Shown here one piece after another: positions 42,582 to 52,359 of a DNA stretch of 64,000 bases; position 1 is the first letter of the stretch, and each line of letters begins with the position of its first letter. The notes beneath the pieces were generated by a model. That model searched no databases. It worked only from the letters and a program-made list of their open reading frames with translations, and had not been told where the DNA came from. Position numbers and translations under genes: made by a program. This DNA comes from Spirochaetaceae bacterium (GTDB taxonomy: Bacteria > Spirochaetota > Leptospiria > Leptospirales > Leptonemataceae): contig PCBI01000018.1 in NCBI GenBank assembly GCA_002730875.1, positions 129,001-193,000 on the forward strand, in the 5' to 3' direction.

Positions 42582-45503
42582 CTAGAAGCGATATCCGACG
42601 GTTAGCCAGATATTTCGGTTCTCAATTGGATGCCTGGTCGGGTAGTAACCTCCGGTAGCCGTGCGGATACCGGGATCCCAGAACTGCTCATTGGTCAGAT
42701 TTCGAACCATAAGCTGCAAATACATGGAATCGACGCCGAATGGTCGGTCCCATCTAACGTTGCCCACCCAGAAATAATAGGCCGGAATGGTTCGCTCCGG
42801 ATTGGTGGAGATCGTCCTTCTCTCGGATACATAGTTCATCCGCAGGTTTAGAGAGAGACTCTTGATGGGATAATAAGTCACGCCCAGGTTGGCTTTATGT
42901 CGCGCAATATTCGGAATGGGCCCTTTTGCGGGGATTCCATCGAGTTCCAGCAATTGGGAAGGCAGGTTGCTCCGAATCTCTCGTACAAACTGCGCATTGT
43001 TCAGTAGTTCCGGATTCACGGCAGCCACAGCATTCAGTACCGATTGCTCTATCTGAGCCAGGATGGCCGCCTCCTGCGTGCGAATTGTCGAAAGAACGGA
43101 TACGGCAGCGTCGCGCAACGGATCTTCACCGGTTCGTCCCCGCGTTGTGGGAGAGGCGGTCAATGTGTAGGGCAGATTCATGTAATGGCCCTCGGAAAAG
43201 GTATGATTCAGGTTCAATGACAGATTGTCCAGAATCAGAAACTCGGTTTGCGATTCCACTCCCACCACCCGGGCATCCCCTACATTCTGATTCTGGTTCC
43301 AGTTACCGCCGGCCGGATTGTTTTGTGAGGTCTGTACCTCCAGGATGAGATTCTCGATCTCATTCCTGTAAGCCTGCACCGAGAAGTAATACCGCTTCTT
43401 GAAGCGATAGGCCACCCCCACCTCTACGGATCGCATCCGCTCGGGCTCCAGGGATTCGTTTCGTAGTCGCTGAGCCGTTTCGTTGTACAGTTCCCAGGCT
43501 GTAGGGGCACGGAAGCCAGTTCCGAGCAGAAGCTTCAAGGTAAGGTCGGGACTGGCCTGGTACACGGCTCCCAGTCGCGGCGTATGGGACTGGCCGTAGT
43601 CGGTGCTGTAGTCGTAGCGGTAACCGCCCGTAACCTGCAAGGGCGAAATGGGCCTGTACATCTGCTGACCGTAGATTGCATAGTTGGATGTGCGAATTCG
43701 CTTTTCCGAACCATACGCTTCCGGAACCACGGTATGATTGCCCTCCCAACCAATAACCGTGGTAGCCCGGGCGCCCGGGTTGTATGTGATTCTTTGCTTG
43801 AAGTCGTAAGCCCGGTCCGGTCGGGAATAATCGAAAATCACGCTGGTATCTGCTGGATCCGGAAGGAAATAAGGCCTTACCCCCGCCGTATTGGGATACT
43901 GTTCGCCGGAACTGGATAGAATTTCCGTATGCCGGATACCCGCTTCCGTATCCAGGCTCAAGAAGGGGCTGAATTCGTGCAGATATCCGAAAGTGAAGCT
44001 GTGGTTTTCGAAGTTCCACGATGAGCCACGATAACCCAGCTTGTGAGTATCAATCTGCTGTGTTCCATTTGCGAAGGTTCCATCGCCTTGCAGATACTGC
44101 CAGTTCACAGTTTGAAATCTGAAGTTACCCAGCTGAAACTTACCCGTAATGTTGTAGGTGTCAAGGTCTGCCACGTCGAAATAGGGAGACCACCAGTAAC
44201 CCACCGAATTGGGCCCAGGATTGCATTGCCCGCCGCAGATCTCGGATTCTACGGCATAGAGCGGATCATTCTTTCCCATATCGGCCCGGTCCAGACGACC
44301 CACATGACTGAAACCAGGCCCCTTGGTTCGATGCATATAGCCGCTAACGGAGTAGCTGAATGGTTTCGCAGTGCCCGGCGTACTTCCCCTTAGCGAGACG
44401 TTCGCTTCGTATCCGGGCCGGGAAAGGTTATTGTAGCCGCCCATTGTGATTTCGGCTTCGTTCTCGGGGTCGCCTTCATAATCCTGGGTTATGATATTAA
44501 TGACTCCATTGAATGCGTTGGCGCCGTACAAAGCCGACGCCGGACCTGCGATTACTTCAATTCGCTTAACGTTGTGCAACGGGAACCGGATGCTACCCGC
44601 CAGAATGGCGGCCTCGGTCAGGTTGTTGTCCAGAACACCGTCTACATAAAGGAGGGTTTTCTGATTATTACCCACCAGCCCACGCTGATGAATCAACTCG
44701 GGAAAGATGCCATAGTTGCGTATGATGTCGAAACCCGGCAGATCCTGCAACGCTTCCACAAGAGTGCGATATCCCCTTTCTTCGATTTGCTGTTCCGTGA
44801 TCACATACACGGCAGCCGGAGCTTCCCGTAGTGTACTTCGCGTTCGAGTGGCGGTGATCACTTCCTGTTCTTCCAGAAGTTGAAACACTTCGCTACCACT
44901 TACATCCGGATCGGTTTTGGCCAGAGGGAAATACAAATCTTTCCCGAGTTCGGTTGTGCGAATGTATTGATCCAGGTTGTCCGATTTTACTCTCCTGGCC
45001 GAGTTCACCCTGATTTGTATGGCCACCCGTCGCGAGACAACAGCCAGCACTTCCTCATCGGGTACTTTGATCTCCTCTTCGGGAAGGTTTATGTCGGCGT
45101 ATTGATCCACCCTCTCGGCCACATCCACTCTATTGAAGGCATCAATAACCTGGCCAGTCTCCGGATGATAGATCTGAACATAGACATTCAGAACCCCGTT
45201 TTCGCTTCGCGCATAAAATCCGCTCACGAACAAATGCGCCCCATCCATTGTAGAGTCCGGGACAGCCGTTGGCCGCATGGCATCGGCAAGAACTACCGAC
45301 ATGCCGGCTATTTCCAGTTCCTTGCGAATGGAATCCCTTAATTGGCGCTCCACCACGGCCTCCGAGCGGGACCGGGCCTGGAAGCTTCCGAGAACGACCT
45401 TTTCGGCCTGGAGCACATCCGGCATTAGCAGAAGCGAGAACGCCATGCTCAACGCCCAGTATACGAGTCTCCAGTATGGCTTTTTGCAACGATTGTAACG
45501 CAT
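42582..45503 (-). CDS. TonB-dependent receptor with N-terminal secreted domain (copy 2)
   Basis: 973 residues from the ATG at 45503 (RYNRCKKPYWRLVYWALSM, then a hydrophobic signal region). The extra N-terminal domain mirrors the neighbouring receptor: VVLGSFQ, LFVSGFYARSENGVLNVYVQ, IYHPETGQVIDAFNRVD. Then a TonB-box-like EVITAT, plug (AVYVITEQQIEERGYRTLVE, VKRIEVIAGPASALYGANAF, NGVINIITQ) and a barrel ending IWLTVGYRF. Plug and barrel look like the group importing siderophores or vitamin B12. Two Cys in a loop (ESEICGGQCNPG) may bind metal or form a disulfide. The start codon lacks a strong ribosome site. Substrate unknown. Confidence 0.9.
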   Translation of the reverse strand: MRYNRCKKPYWRLVYWALSMAFSLLLMPDVLQAEKVVLGSFQARSRSEAVVERQLRDSIRKELEIAGMSVVLADAMRPTAVPDSTMDGAHLFVSGFYARSENGVLNVYVQIYHPETGQVIDAFNRVDVAERVDQYADINLPEEEIKVPDEEVLAVVSRRVAIQIRVNSARRVKSDNLDQYIRTTELGKDLYFPLAKTDPDVSGSEVFQLLEEQEVITATRTRSTLREAPAAVYVITEQQIEERGYRTLVEALQDLPGFDIIRNYGIFPELIHQRGLVGNNQKTLLYVDGVLDNNLTEAAILAGSIRFPLHNVKRIEVIAGPASALYGANAFNGVINIITQDYEGDPENEAEITMGGYNNLSRPGYEANVSLRGSTPGTAKPFSYSVSGYMHRTKGPGFSHVGRLDRADMGKNDPLYAVESEICGGQCNPGPNSVGYWWSPYFDVADLDTYNITGKFQLGNFRFQTVNWQYLQGDGTFANGTQQIDTHKLGYRGSSWNFENHSFTFGYLHEFSPFLSLDTEAGIRHTEILSSSGEQYPNTAGVRPYFLPDPADTSVIFDYSRPDRAYDFKQRITYNPGARATTVIGWEGNHTVVPEAYGSEKRIRTSNYAIYGQQMYRPISPLQVTGGYRYDYSTDYGQSHTPRLGAVYQASPDLTLKLLLGTGFRAPTAWELYNETAQRLRNESLEPERMRSVEVGVAYRFKKRYYFSVQAYRNEIENLILEVQTSQNNPAGGNWNQNQNVGDARVVGVESQTEFLILDNLSLNLNHTFSEGHYMNLPYTLTASPTTRGRTGEDPLRDAAVSVLSTIRTQEAAILAQIEQSVLNAVAAVNPELLNNAQFVREIRSNLPSQLLELDGIPAKGPIPNIARHKANLGVTYYPIKSLSLNLRMNYVSERRTISTNPERTIPAYYFWVGNVRWDRPFGVDSMYLQLMVRNLTNEQFWDPGIRTATGGYYPTRHPIENRNIWLTVGYRF

Positions 45504-45694
45504 GAAACATGCGGAGCTTTCTCGGGGGAGAATTACTGAAGCCGCTGCCATGCGTCGGCTACAGAGTTGGTATGCCAGGGAAAGCAAAAGCCGGCAATGG
45601 CCGTGCAATCCATATTGGGATGTCCCTATTTCTTTCTCGACATCCACAGTGTCCGGTTTCTAACCGTAATGCCCGAAACGCGCAAGCAATTATT

Positions 45695-47905
45695 CTATAG
45701 ATTTGCCAGAAGTCGGGCCGCTCTCTCATCGGAAGGATCCATCTTCAAAGCCCTTTCTGCATGCAATCGCGCCTGTTCGGTGTCGCCCAGATCCAGATAG
45801 ACCCGGCCCAGTAGACGCAACATGGCCGAATGATTGGATAGATGCTCTTCTACCTGCCGAAGCGATTCCAATGCCTCCTGGCTTCGCCCGAGCTTCCACA
45901 GACAAAGCCCCCGATGATATAGATCGATCGTAGAATCCGGCTCCTCCTTCTCATCCAGGTAGTCCAGGGCTTCCTGAAACCTTTTCTGCTGGAGCAAAAT
46001 CTTCAGGTCGCGGGCCGGTCTTCGAGCTACCCGCTGCGGCATAAACTCGATCCGCACCAGGGAAAGATCGTCCGTGATGCTTCCGTGCTTCTTCAGCGCA
46101 TCCTCCACGCCGTCGAGCTCGCCCTGCACTTCTTCGCAAATCGAAAGGAAGAGCTCCTCATCTTGATTGATTTGTCTGCCTTCGGTGTTAGAAGAGATTT
46201 CCAGATCGTCTCGGCCATCCGACCCGGCTATCAGAACGTCCCCGGCCTCCAATTGAAATTCGAATATCCTGGGCTCCGTAACTCCCGGCATGCCGAACTT
46301 GCGAGTGCTCATTTCCTCTTCCAGAAAAGAAGCCTTGCCGTTGCGATACAGCACGCTGAATGGATGCTCTGCATTCAGATAATACATTCGTCCGGATTCC
46401 TCTTCAATAATCCCCAGAACACCGCTTACATACATACTGCCATCGAAGGTTTCAAAGATTCGCTGTATCTCCATGTGGGTCTGTATCATCCAATCCCGTG
46501 GGTCTATCTGGAGGTTGCGTTCATTCGCCGAAGAACGGACCATTATGGAATTAACGATGGATCCCATAACCAACGCCCCTCCGGCGCCCTGCATGGATTT
46601 TCCCATGGCATCCCCGTTAAAGAACATGACCCAGCGCATCCCGTTAAATTTAATGTTACCGCTAACGCACAGATCGCCACCCAGTTCCGCCTCCCATCGC
46701 CTGAAACGAAAGGCCTTTTTCTGCTTCAGAAGAAAGTCTGTAGAAACTCTGTCGCTTTGATTCCGGTTTTTGAACAAGGGATTGGTCAGAAGCGTCGAAA
46801 GGTAATAATCCCCGTCCTGCTGATCTTTCAGTTTCTGCACCTGCTGCAGCGATTCTTCCAGTTTCGCAGTACGATCCGCCACCATGCTTTCCAGATGCTC
46901 CGAGTGAATCCGGATCTCGCGCACCATGTCATTGAAAGCATCGGCCAGCAGTTCCAGTTCATCGCCGCTCTTGACATCCACCACCGTGGTGAAGTCCCTT
47001 TCCTGTACCTGCTCGGCGCCCTGTCTCAATACCGCAATAGGCGAAGTCAATATTCGCGCAATGGCGTAAGCCGCCGCGCCGGTCACAAAGAAAATCACAA
47101 TAAGGCTGGTTACAGCTACCCAGAAAAACCAATCAAGCAGGTTCAGGTCCGAATCTACATCCATGTCCAGACCCAGAACGGCAATCACCTTGCCGTCCCT
47201 GTCTTTTATGGGAACCATGGCGCTGTACCAGACGCCCCAGGAGTCCTCGAATGCATCGTCGGTGTTGGTAACCTTTCCCGTGAGGAATGCTTCCTTCATA
47301 CGTGGCTGTTCCGAGATGTTATAGAGAAGCCCGGCGGGCACTCCTACCTCATCGTCGTCTATCTTGCCATTTCCGTTCATGTCTATCTCTTCATAGTCGG
47401 CGTCGCCTATGAATCGAACGACGTTCAGATCGGGATCTTCGTCGATGGGCGCCAGCAAGTAGGTGTATTTGAGGGTGGACTCCTTGTCCGGTTGATTCAG
47501 ATTCTGATCCAGTTTTTCCGGATATACGGGATCGCGCAACGTGCCCGCTTTGATCAATCGCAGGACCTGAGTAATCATCTGGAATTCCGGGGTTTCTTCG
47601 ATTTCCAGGGATCTCTTTCGCGGAATGGCCTCGTCGAACTCATCGGGCGGAATAGCCGCCAGAAATTCCGGACTCGCATCCTCCTGGCTTTCCTGCATCC
47701 ACCGGCTCAGTGTTACAATGGCCTCACGGTGCTCCGGGGTAAACATGGCCTGACCGGTTTTGCCGATGTCTCGCAGTCGGCGGCTCATCTCCGACCAGAT
47801 CTTATCCTTCAATTGCAGATAGTAGTAACTCATGGCCGAAGTGGAAGCCGCAAGGGAAACGAAGGCTATGGCAATGGCCACTTTCAAGCTGAAGGATATT
47901 CGCAT
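45695..47905 (-). CDS. Membrane sensor phosphatase: HAMP, SpoIIE-PP2C and TPR, with EF-hand-like loop
   Basis: 736 residues. Two membrane segments (about 8-28 and 262-285) bracket a periplasmic sensor; within it is a calcium-loop match D175-M-N-G-N-G-K-I-D-D-D-E186. Next come HAMP (TSPIAVLRQGAEQVQERDFT), a coiled coil, and a SpoIIE-type PP2C phosphatase with metal-binding aspartates in FFNGDAMGKSMQGAGGALV, GSDGRDDL and TDDLSLVRIE. The last ~110 residues are TPRs (YHRGLCLWKLGRSQEALESL, YLDLGDTEQARLHAERALKM). Such proteins act on anti-sigma-antagonists or other phospho-proteins. A paralogue occurs at 59235-61781. Divergent from the metallophosphoesterase gene. Confidence 0.88.
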   Translation of the reverse strand: MRISFSLKVAIAIAFVSLAASTSAMSYYYLQLKDKIWSEMSRRLRDIGKTGQAMFTPEHREAIVTLSRWMQESQEDASPEFLAAIPPDEFDEAIPRKRSLEIEETPEFQMITQVLRLIKAGTLRDPVYPEKLDQNLNQPDKESTLKYTYLLAPIDEDPDLNVVRFIGDADYEEIDMNGNGKIDDDEVGVPAGLLYNISEQPRMKEAFLTGKVTNTDDAFEDSWGVWYSAMVPIKDRDGKVIAVLGLDMDVDSDLNLLDWFFWVAVTSLIVIFFVTGAAAYAIARILTSPIAVLRQGAEQVQERDFTTVVDVKSGDELELLADAFNDMVREIRIHSEHLESMVADRTAKLEESLQQVQKLKDQQDGDYYLSTLLTNPLFKNRNQSDRVSTDFLLKQKKAFRFRRWEAELGGDLCVSGNIKFNGMRWVMFFNGDAMGKSMQGAGGALVMGSIVNSIMVRSSANERNLQIDPRDWMIQTHMEIQRIFETFDGSMYVSGVLGIIEEESGRMYYLNAEHPFSVLYRNGKASFLEEEMSTRKFGMPGVTEPRIFEFQLEAGDVLIAGSDGRDDLEISSNTEGRQINQDEELFLSICEEVQGELDGVEDALKKHGSITDDLSLVRIEFMPQRVARRPARDLKILLQQKRFQEALDYLDEKEEPDSTIDLYHRGLCLWKLGRSQEALESLRQVEEHLSNHSAMLRLLGRVYLDLGDTEQARLHAERALKMDPSDERAARLLANL

Positions 47906-47988
47906 GACTCAGTCCTTTTTTTGTTTCCCTCTGTGCTAACTTTCTCAGTAAAGTGAGTCAAGGGAAATCGGTACCTCTGTACGATGAT

Positions 47989-48873
47989 ATGATTAGAATT
48001 GCGGCCATAGGAGATATTCACACCTGCTTTGATGATACGGATGTAGAGCTATTCAACGATAGCGACTATGACTTGATCCTGATTTGCGGGGATTTGCCCG
48101 GGCGGTCCCATAAGCAGACCCTGACGGTGGCCTCCACTCTTGCCGGGTTGTCCAGGCCGGCCCTCTTAATTCCCGGAAATCACGATTCCACCACAGTGCT
48201 TCAGCTCCTGGGCGAAGTAACAGGAAGCAAAAGGCTTAAACAATGGGATGAGCGTGGTATTGAGAAGATGAGGTCCCGGGTAAAAGATTTGGAGCAAGCC
48301 CTGGGCCCGGTAAAACTGGGCGGCTACAGTTTGCATCCATTCCATCCGGACCGTGGCTGGGTCGAATCCGGCCCGTTGGACATTATTGTAGCCAGACCCC
48401 ACTCAATGGGCGGTCCCGGAATCGGTTTTGCCCCGTATATTGAGTCCGCTTTCGCAGTCAGAAATATAACCGAATCCGGCGAAAAAATACAGGAGCTTAT
48501 TCTTCGCAGCAAAGCCAAAACTCGTCTTGTACTGGCGCATAATGGGCCAGAAGGCCTGGGGCACAGGCCAGATGACATCTGGGGTTGCGACTTTGACCCC
48601 TCCCGGGGAGACTTTGGAGATCCGGACCTGAAGATGGCCCTGGACAATGCAGCGGCAAAGGGTCAGGAAGTGCAAACCGTTCTGGCCGGGCACATGCATC
48701 ATGCGTTGAAAGGGGGCGGACAACGGAAATGGTATGTTTGCCGGGAAAAAACTCACTATGTCAATGCGGCCCGGGTGCCTCGCATATTCAGCAAAAACGG
48801 CGAAAAACAAAGACATCATGTTCGGATAGAACTGGACAACACCGATGTTCGAGTAGAACAGATATACTGGTAG
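47989..48873 (+). CDS. Calcineurin-like metallophosphoesterase
   Basis: 294 residues from the ATG at 47989; an in-frame GTG at 47953 would add 12 and cannot be excluded. Metallophosphoesterase motifs are complete: IAAIGDIHTCFDD (D-x-H), LILICGDLPGR (G-D), LIPGNHDSTTV (G-N-H-D), a middle His in LVLAHNGPEGLGH and GHMHHAL (G-H-x-H). These bind two metals and hydrolyse phosphomono- or diesters. No signal peptide, so it is cytoplasmic. The 674-aa gene starts 3 bases after the stop, so they are probably cotranscribed. Confidence 0.88.
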   Translation: MIRIAAIGDIHTCFDDTDVELFNDSDYDLILICGDLPGRSHKQTLTVASTLAGLSRPALLIPGNHDSTTVLQLLGEVTGSKRLKQWDERGIEKMRSRVKDLEQALGPVKLGGYSLHPFHPDRGWVESGPLDIIVARPHSMGGPGIGFAPYIESAFAVRNITESGEKIQELILRSKAKTRLVLAHNGPEGLGHRPDDIWGCDFDPSRGDFGDPDLKMALDNAAAKGQEVQTVLAGHMHHALKGGGQRKWYVCREKTHYVNAARVPRIFSKNGEKQRHHVRIELDNTDVRVEQIYW

Positions 48874-48876
48874 TAC

Positions 48877-50901
48877 ATGGAACCTACGGCGGAATCCCAG
48901 AGTTCACAGAGTCCGGATTTGATATCCAGCACTGATCTGAAGAGCCTGCTCCTTTCCTTTAGCCCGGGCGCAGAAAGAGAAATCACCCAGGTTGAAAAGG
49001 GCGTGCAGAATTTCTTCATGTTTCATCAGTCCCCCCGCGCCCTGGTAAAGATCCAGGAATTGAAAATACTGTCCGAAACCGATCTGAAAAACCTGGAGGA
49101 TCGCGAAGTTCTCAGAATCGGCCATTATCTGGAATACTCCGATGAAGAGCAGAGACTCGTTCTCCAGAAGGTAGCGGTTCGTCCGGCGTCGCTAAAGGGC
49201 GAGCAAGTGGACACAATCCTCCGAGCCTGTGTTCGTACCGGATTGAGTAGCGTGCTGCGCTATATACGCCATCGCGATCTGCGGGTGCTGGAACAGGAAA
49301 GACAGGGCGAACTGGGCCCGCAGCTCAAAGAACATCTGCTGATGAAACAAGACGTGCTTCTTGAAAGAACGGCTTTTGTTCAACAGCTGGGGCGCCTGGA
49401 AAGCTGCGCTTTCGAAAGCTTACTGGAAAGCGAAACCGGCGCCCCCCGAGAATACCTGGCGGAGATTATCCGGCACCTGGCGCGACCACAGGAAGATCTT
49501 CGAGGCGAACTGGAACTGGAAAAGGAAAAGTTCAAGGAAGCGTACGAAATCCTGGACCAGCGACCGGAACGGCCTGTGCTTTTTGCATTGCGACGGGATT
49601 TTCACGTTATCTATCCTCCAGGGTTTGCCATGGTGGATTTTGAAGAAGACTCATTCACCGAACGGGTAACCGAGATTGAGTGGATTCATCGCATATTTGT
49701 GGACGTTGCTGCCCGGATCATCAAGTTCCTCATGCCGGATATTGAAGTAGAAAAAGGGGAACTGGGGACCGGGTACCATACCGAGCTTGCCCGTCACCCG
49801 AGCTTCACCGCCGGCGAATCCTGGCCAGGGGGAATGGAGTTTCTGGAAGCATTCGGCAAACTCATTCAGCTCGCTCAGGGACTGCGCTCCATGCGCGCTG
49901 AAGTGCTTCTGGGCTTCGTCTATCAGCAAACCCTTAAGATGCTGAACATGAAATTTGAACCGATTTATTTCGATCGCGAAAGCTTTCAACCCCCGGAACA
50001 AGTAGCCCAGAAATTCTCCGACAAAAAGAAGATATTCGAATCTGTGCTGTCCAACTTTAAGAAAGATCCGGAGGTTCTGGTCAGCCTGGATAAGCGATCC
50101 GCTCCCGCCGAAGCCTCAGGAGCGCCTTCCGGTGCTTACCTGCTCTTTCGCTCCAACCTGCCTCGCTCCTTTATTCGAAACAAAGATCGAAGATCCTTTC
50201 TACATATGATGGCCAAAGAAGGCGGTATGTCCGGCGGAATCTACGACGCACTTATCGACATGAACATGCCGGGGCTGGACACCGACGTACTCAGCGAGCA
50301 GCGGGAGCTCACCGAAGCCATCAAGAAGTGGGAAGAGGAGCTGGAGAAAGAACGCAAAAAGAAAGCGAAGAAAGGACGAGGGTTCTTTGCCCGGCTACTG
50401 GACTGGTTTCTGGCTCTTTTTGGAATGTCCGGCGCCCCCGCTCGGAAAGGCTCTGCCTACGAGGATCCTGCCGGCGCTATTGAACAGGACGACTTCGAGT
50501 CAGAACCAGACAAGAAAAGGAAGAAGAAAACCGGCGGACGATCGGGGCCCAGGGCAAGAACACATCTGGTACCTCCCAACGTATCGAAAGCCGTTTCCTA
50601 CGTCGAACGAGCGAACAACGGTTTGATATGGCTGGATGAAGTGGTTAAGGCGTTGAACTCGGTGAAGTTTGACATGAACAACACCGGAGATCTGCTCTAT
50701 TATGACCAACAAGACCGGTTCGATGAGATGCGCCCCTTGATGAAACACCGCCGTGTCTTTATCCGCAAGGACAACCTGGAAAAACCCGACTGGCTCCTGA
50801 ATACAGCAGCATGGCTGGAAAACATGACCAATCGCAAGGAAGAGCACAGCATTCTGGCTCAGCACTTACGGCATCGGGCTTCCGACCTGGGAGACTATTG
50901 A
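48877..50901 (+). CDS. Large hypothetical cytoplasmic protein
   Basis: 674 residues, without signal peptide or clear membrane anchor. Mainly helical: LKSLLLSFSPGAEREITQVE, YLEYSDEEQRLVLQKVAVRP, FALRRDFHVIYPPGFAMVDF, VQNFFMFHQSPRALVKIQE. A Lys-rich stretch (EKERKKKAKKGRGFFARLLD, about 485-505) is followed by a hydrophobic FLALFGM patch and an acidic linker (PAGAIEQDDFESEPDKKRKK) before the C-terminal helical domain. No family is recognised; it is probably lineage specific. Its start is 3 bases after the metallophosphoesterase, which suggests a shared function. Confidence 0.6.
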   Translation: MEPTAESQSSQSPDLISSTDLKSLLLSFSPGAEREITQVEKGVQNFFMFHQSPRALVKIQELKILSETDLKNLEDREVLRIGHYLEYSDEEQRLVLQKVAVRPASLKGEQVDTILRACVRTGLSSVLRYIRHRDLRVLEQERQGELGPQLKEHLLMKQDVLLERTAFVQQLGRLESCAFESLLESETGAPREYLAEIIRHLARPQEDLRGELELEKEKFKEAYEILDQRPERPVLFALRRDFHVIYPPGFAMVDFEEDSFTERVTEIEWIHRIFVDVAARIIKFLMPDIEVEKGELGTGYHTELARHPSFTAGESWPGGMEFLEAFGKLIQLAQGLRSMRAEVLLGFVYQQTLKMLNMKFEPIYFDRESFQPPEQVAQKFSDKKKIFESVLSNFKKDPEVLVSLDKRSAPAEASGAPSGAYLLFRSNLPRSFIRNKDRRSFLHMMAKEGGMSGGIYDALIDMNMPGLDTDVLSEQRELTEAIKKWEEELEKERKKKAKKGRGFFARLLDWFLALFGMSGAPARKGSAYEDPAGAIEQDDFESEPDKKRKKKTGGRSGPRARTHLVPPNVSKAVSYVERANNGLIWLDEVVKALNSVKFDMNNTGDLLYYDQQDRFDEMRPLMKHRRVFIRKDNLEKPDWLLNTAAWLENMTNRKEEHSILAQHLRHRASDLGDY

Positions 50902-50974
50902 GCAACGCCGCTTCGGGAATCCGGAACACCGTTACGGCGACGGTAATACGTAAAAACCAGTCCCGGCAGCCTGA

Positions 50975-52153
50975 TCAGCGAAGGACCTCGATGTTTCTTA
51001 TAAATCCATCGTCATTCCAGACAGAATCTATATCAAGGGATTCGTAGCTCAAGCCTTCATCCACAGACATTGCCAATCCGCCATCCGTACCATCGCCGGT
51101 ACGATAGGAGACAAGGATTCGGTCGTTCAAGGTAGCCAGAGCCGGCATATGCCCGGGGGAACCGGATAAATCCGAACAGGGCACATTACTGAAGGGCGCA
51201 TCATCCGGCGGAGTGGACCCATCCAGAAATTTGTAAACGCGGCAGACCCCGTCCCCCGAGTCAGTCACCGTTACGTAATAGTGCGAATCTCCGAAGGCGC
51301 TACCTCCGGGTATTCCAAAATCATCGTATCTGAAGGAAATCGGAAACTGACCATTATCCTGAATGTTGAACGGCACCCGTGTGTCATAGCCGAGAGCGGA
51401 CTCCCCATTATAATTGAAGAGTCCAATTACCCCCTGGTCTCCGGCCACAACGTCGACGTAGTCTGTGTACAGGAATGTGTGATTATCGGCAATTACTCCG
51501 TTGTTTAGATTACTGATGGGGGCCCACTGAATGGGTTCGGACTGACTGATGGTAGTAGCGATGATGACTCGATCTTGATTGCAATCCATACCCTGCACGG
51601 TGACGTCGCCGCTCCCCTGAGCGTGCCAGCGCTGGAAATTTCGTCCGTTATCATAGGATACGTAGGCAGGATATGCATCTTCTTCGCCCTGGGAAATACT
51701 GCTGTAGCTGACAAGCACTGCATTTCCGCAGGACAAAACGTTTGTCAGATTCTCATCTTCGTTATCCGCCGGCGCCTCAAAGATCTCCCAGTTTTCTCCC
51801 TGATCCCGGCTAATCCAGAGCTCATCTTCGCCATCGTCTTGCAGGATGTAGATTACGCCATTGTTCACGGCAGCTTTCCAATTGTTGGCCGGCCCGCCAG
51901 GGAAAGGGACCCATTCCAGATTTAGTAGCTGCGGGCTCTGGCCGTCAGCCGTGGCGCGAATCATACCGTTGCTCTGGCCGGAGGCATCGGCTTCATAAGG
52001 AAATAGTAGGAAGCTCTGGGGCCCTCCGTCCATCGCCGAGATCAGCGCCGCCAGGTTACTGGCCGGATTCGTTTCGAGCTGGAGGCAATGGGATCCGAAG
52101 CCCAGAAGAGTCATTGAGGTTAAAGCGAGAAACATCCTCCGAAAAACGATCAT
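50975..52153 (-). CDS. Asp-box repeat lipoprotein, copy 1 of 4
   Basis: 392 residues. Signal peptide with lipobox near residue 23 (LTSMTLLGFGSHC), then the family opening LQLETNPASNLAALISAM. Repeats of the BNR/Asp-box kind are visible (WISRDQGENWEIFEAP, YVSYDNGRNFQRWHA, AMSVDEGLSYESLDID), which predict a beta-propeller. GGAAG lies just before the ATG, and upstream the DNA has two A7 tracts in 11-base phase. No catalytic sialidase residues are seen. It is the most distal copy in the tandem set and lies after the 674-aa gene, convergent. Confidence 0.78.
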   Translation of the reverse strand: MIVFRRMFLALTSMTLLGFGSHCLQLETNPASNLAALISAMDGGPQSFLLFPYEADASGQSNGMIRATADGQSPQLLNLEWVPFPGGPANNWKAAVNNGVIYILQDDGEDELWISRDQGENWEIFEAPADNEDENLTNVLSCGNAVLVSYSSISQGEEDAYPAYVSYDNGRNFQRWHAQGSGDVTVQGMDCNQDRVIIATTISQSEPIQWAPISNLNNGVIADNHTFLYTDYVDVVAGDQGVIGLFNYNGESALGYDTRVPFNIQDNGQFPISFRYDDFGIPGGSAFGDSHYYVTVTDSGDGVCRVYKFLDGSTPPDDAPFSNVPCSDLSGSPGHMPALATLNDRILVSYRTGDGTDGGLAMSVDEGLSYESLDIDSVWNDDGFIRNIEVLR

Positions 52154-52359
52154 ACTTCCAGCCTAACATGATCAGCCGGTCTTTTGTAGGATTTTTTTAA
52201 TGTTTTTTTGCGTCGGCTCATTAACGCCATTGCTCGACGTCAACGATGTAGGAATGCGCACCACCCCGATCTATGGGCACAAACTAAAGCAGAGCTCTTC
52301 TGCAAGGAGGAGGCGAAATATGCTAATTCCGTCTACAGCAACAGGGTGGCTCGATCCCT

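Noticed and set aside
46085-47956. A 623-codon open frame on the plus strand, antisense to the SpoIIE/TPR gene
   Set aside because: It overlaps a well-supported gene end to end, and the translation has no recognisable domain and an unnatural composition. It results from codon bias of the real gene.
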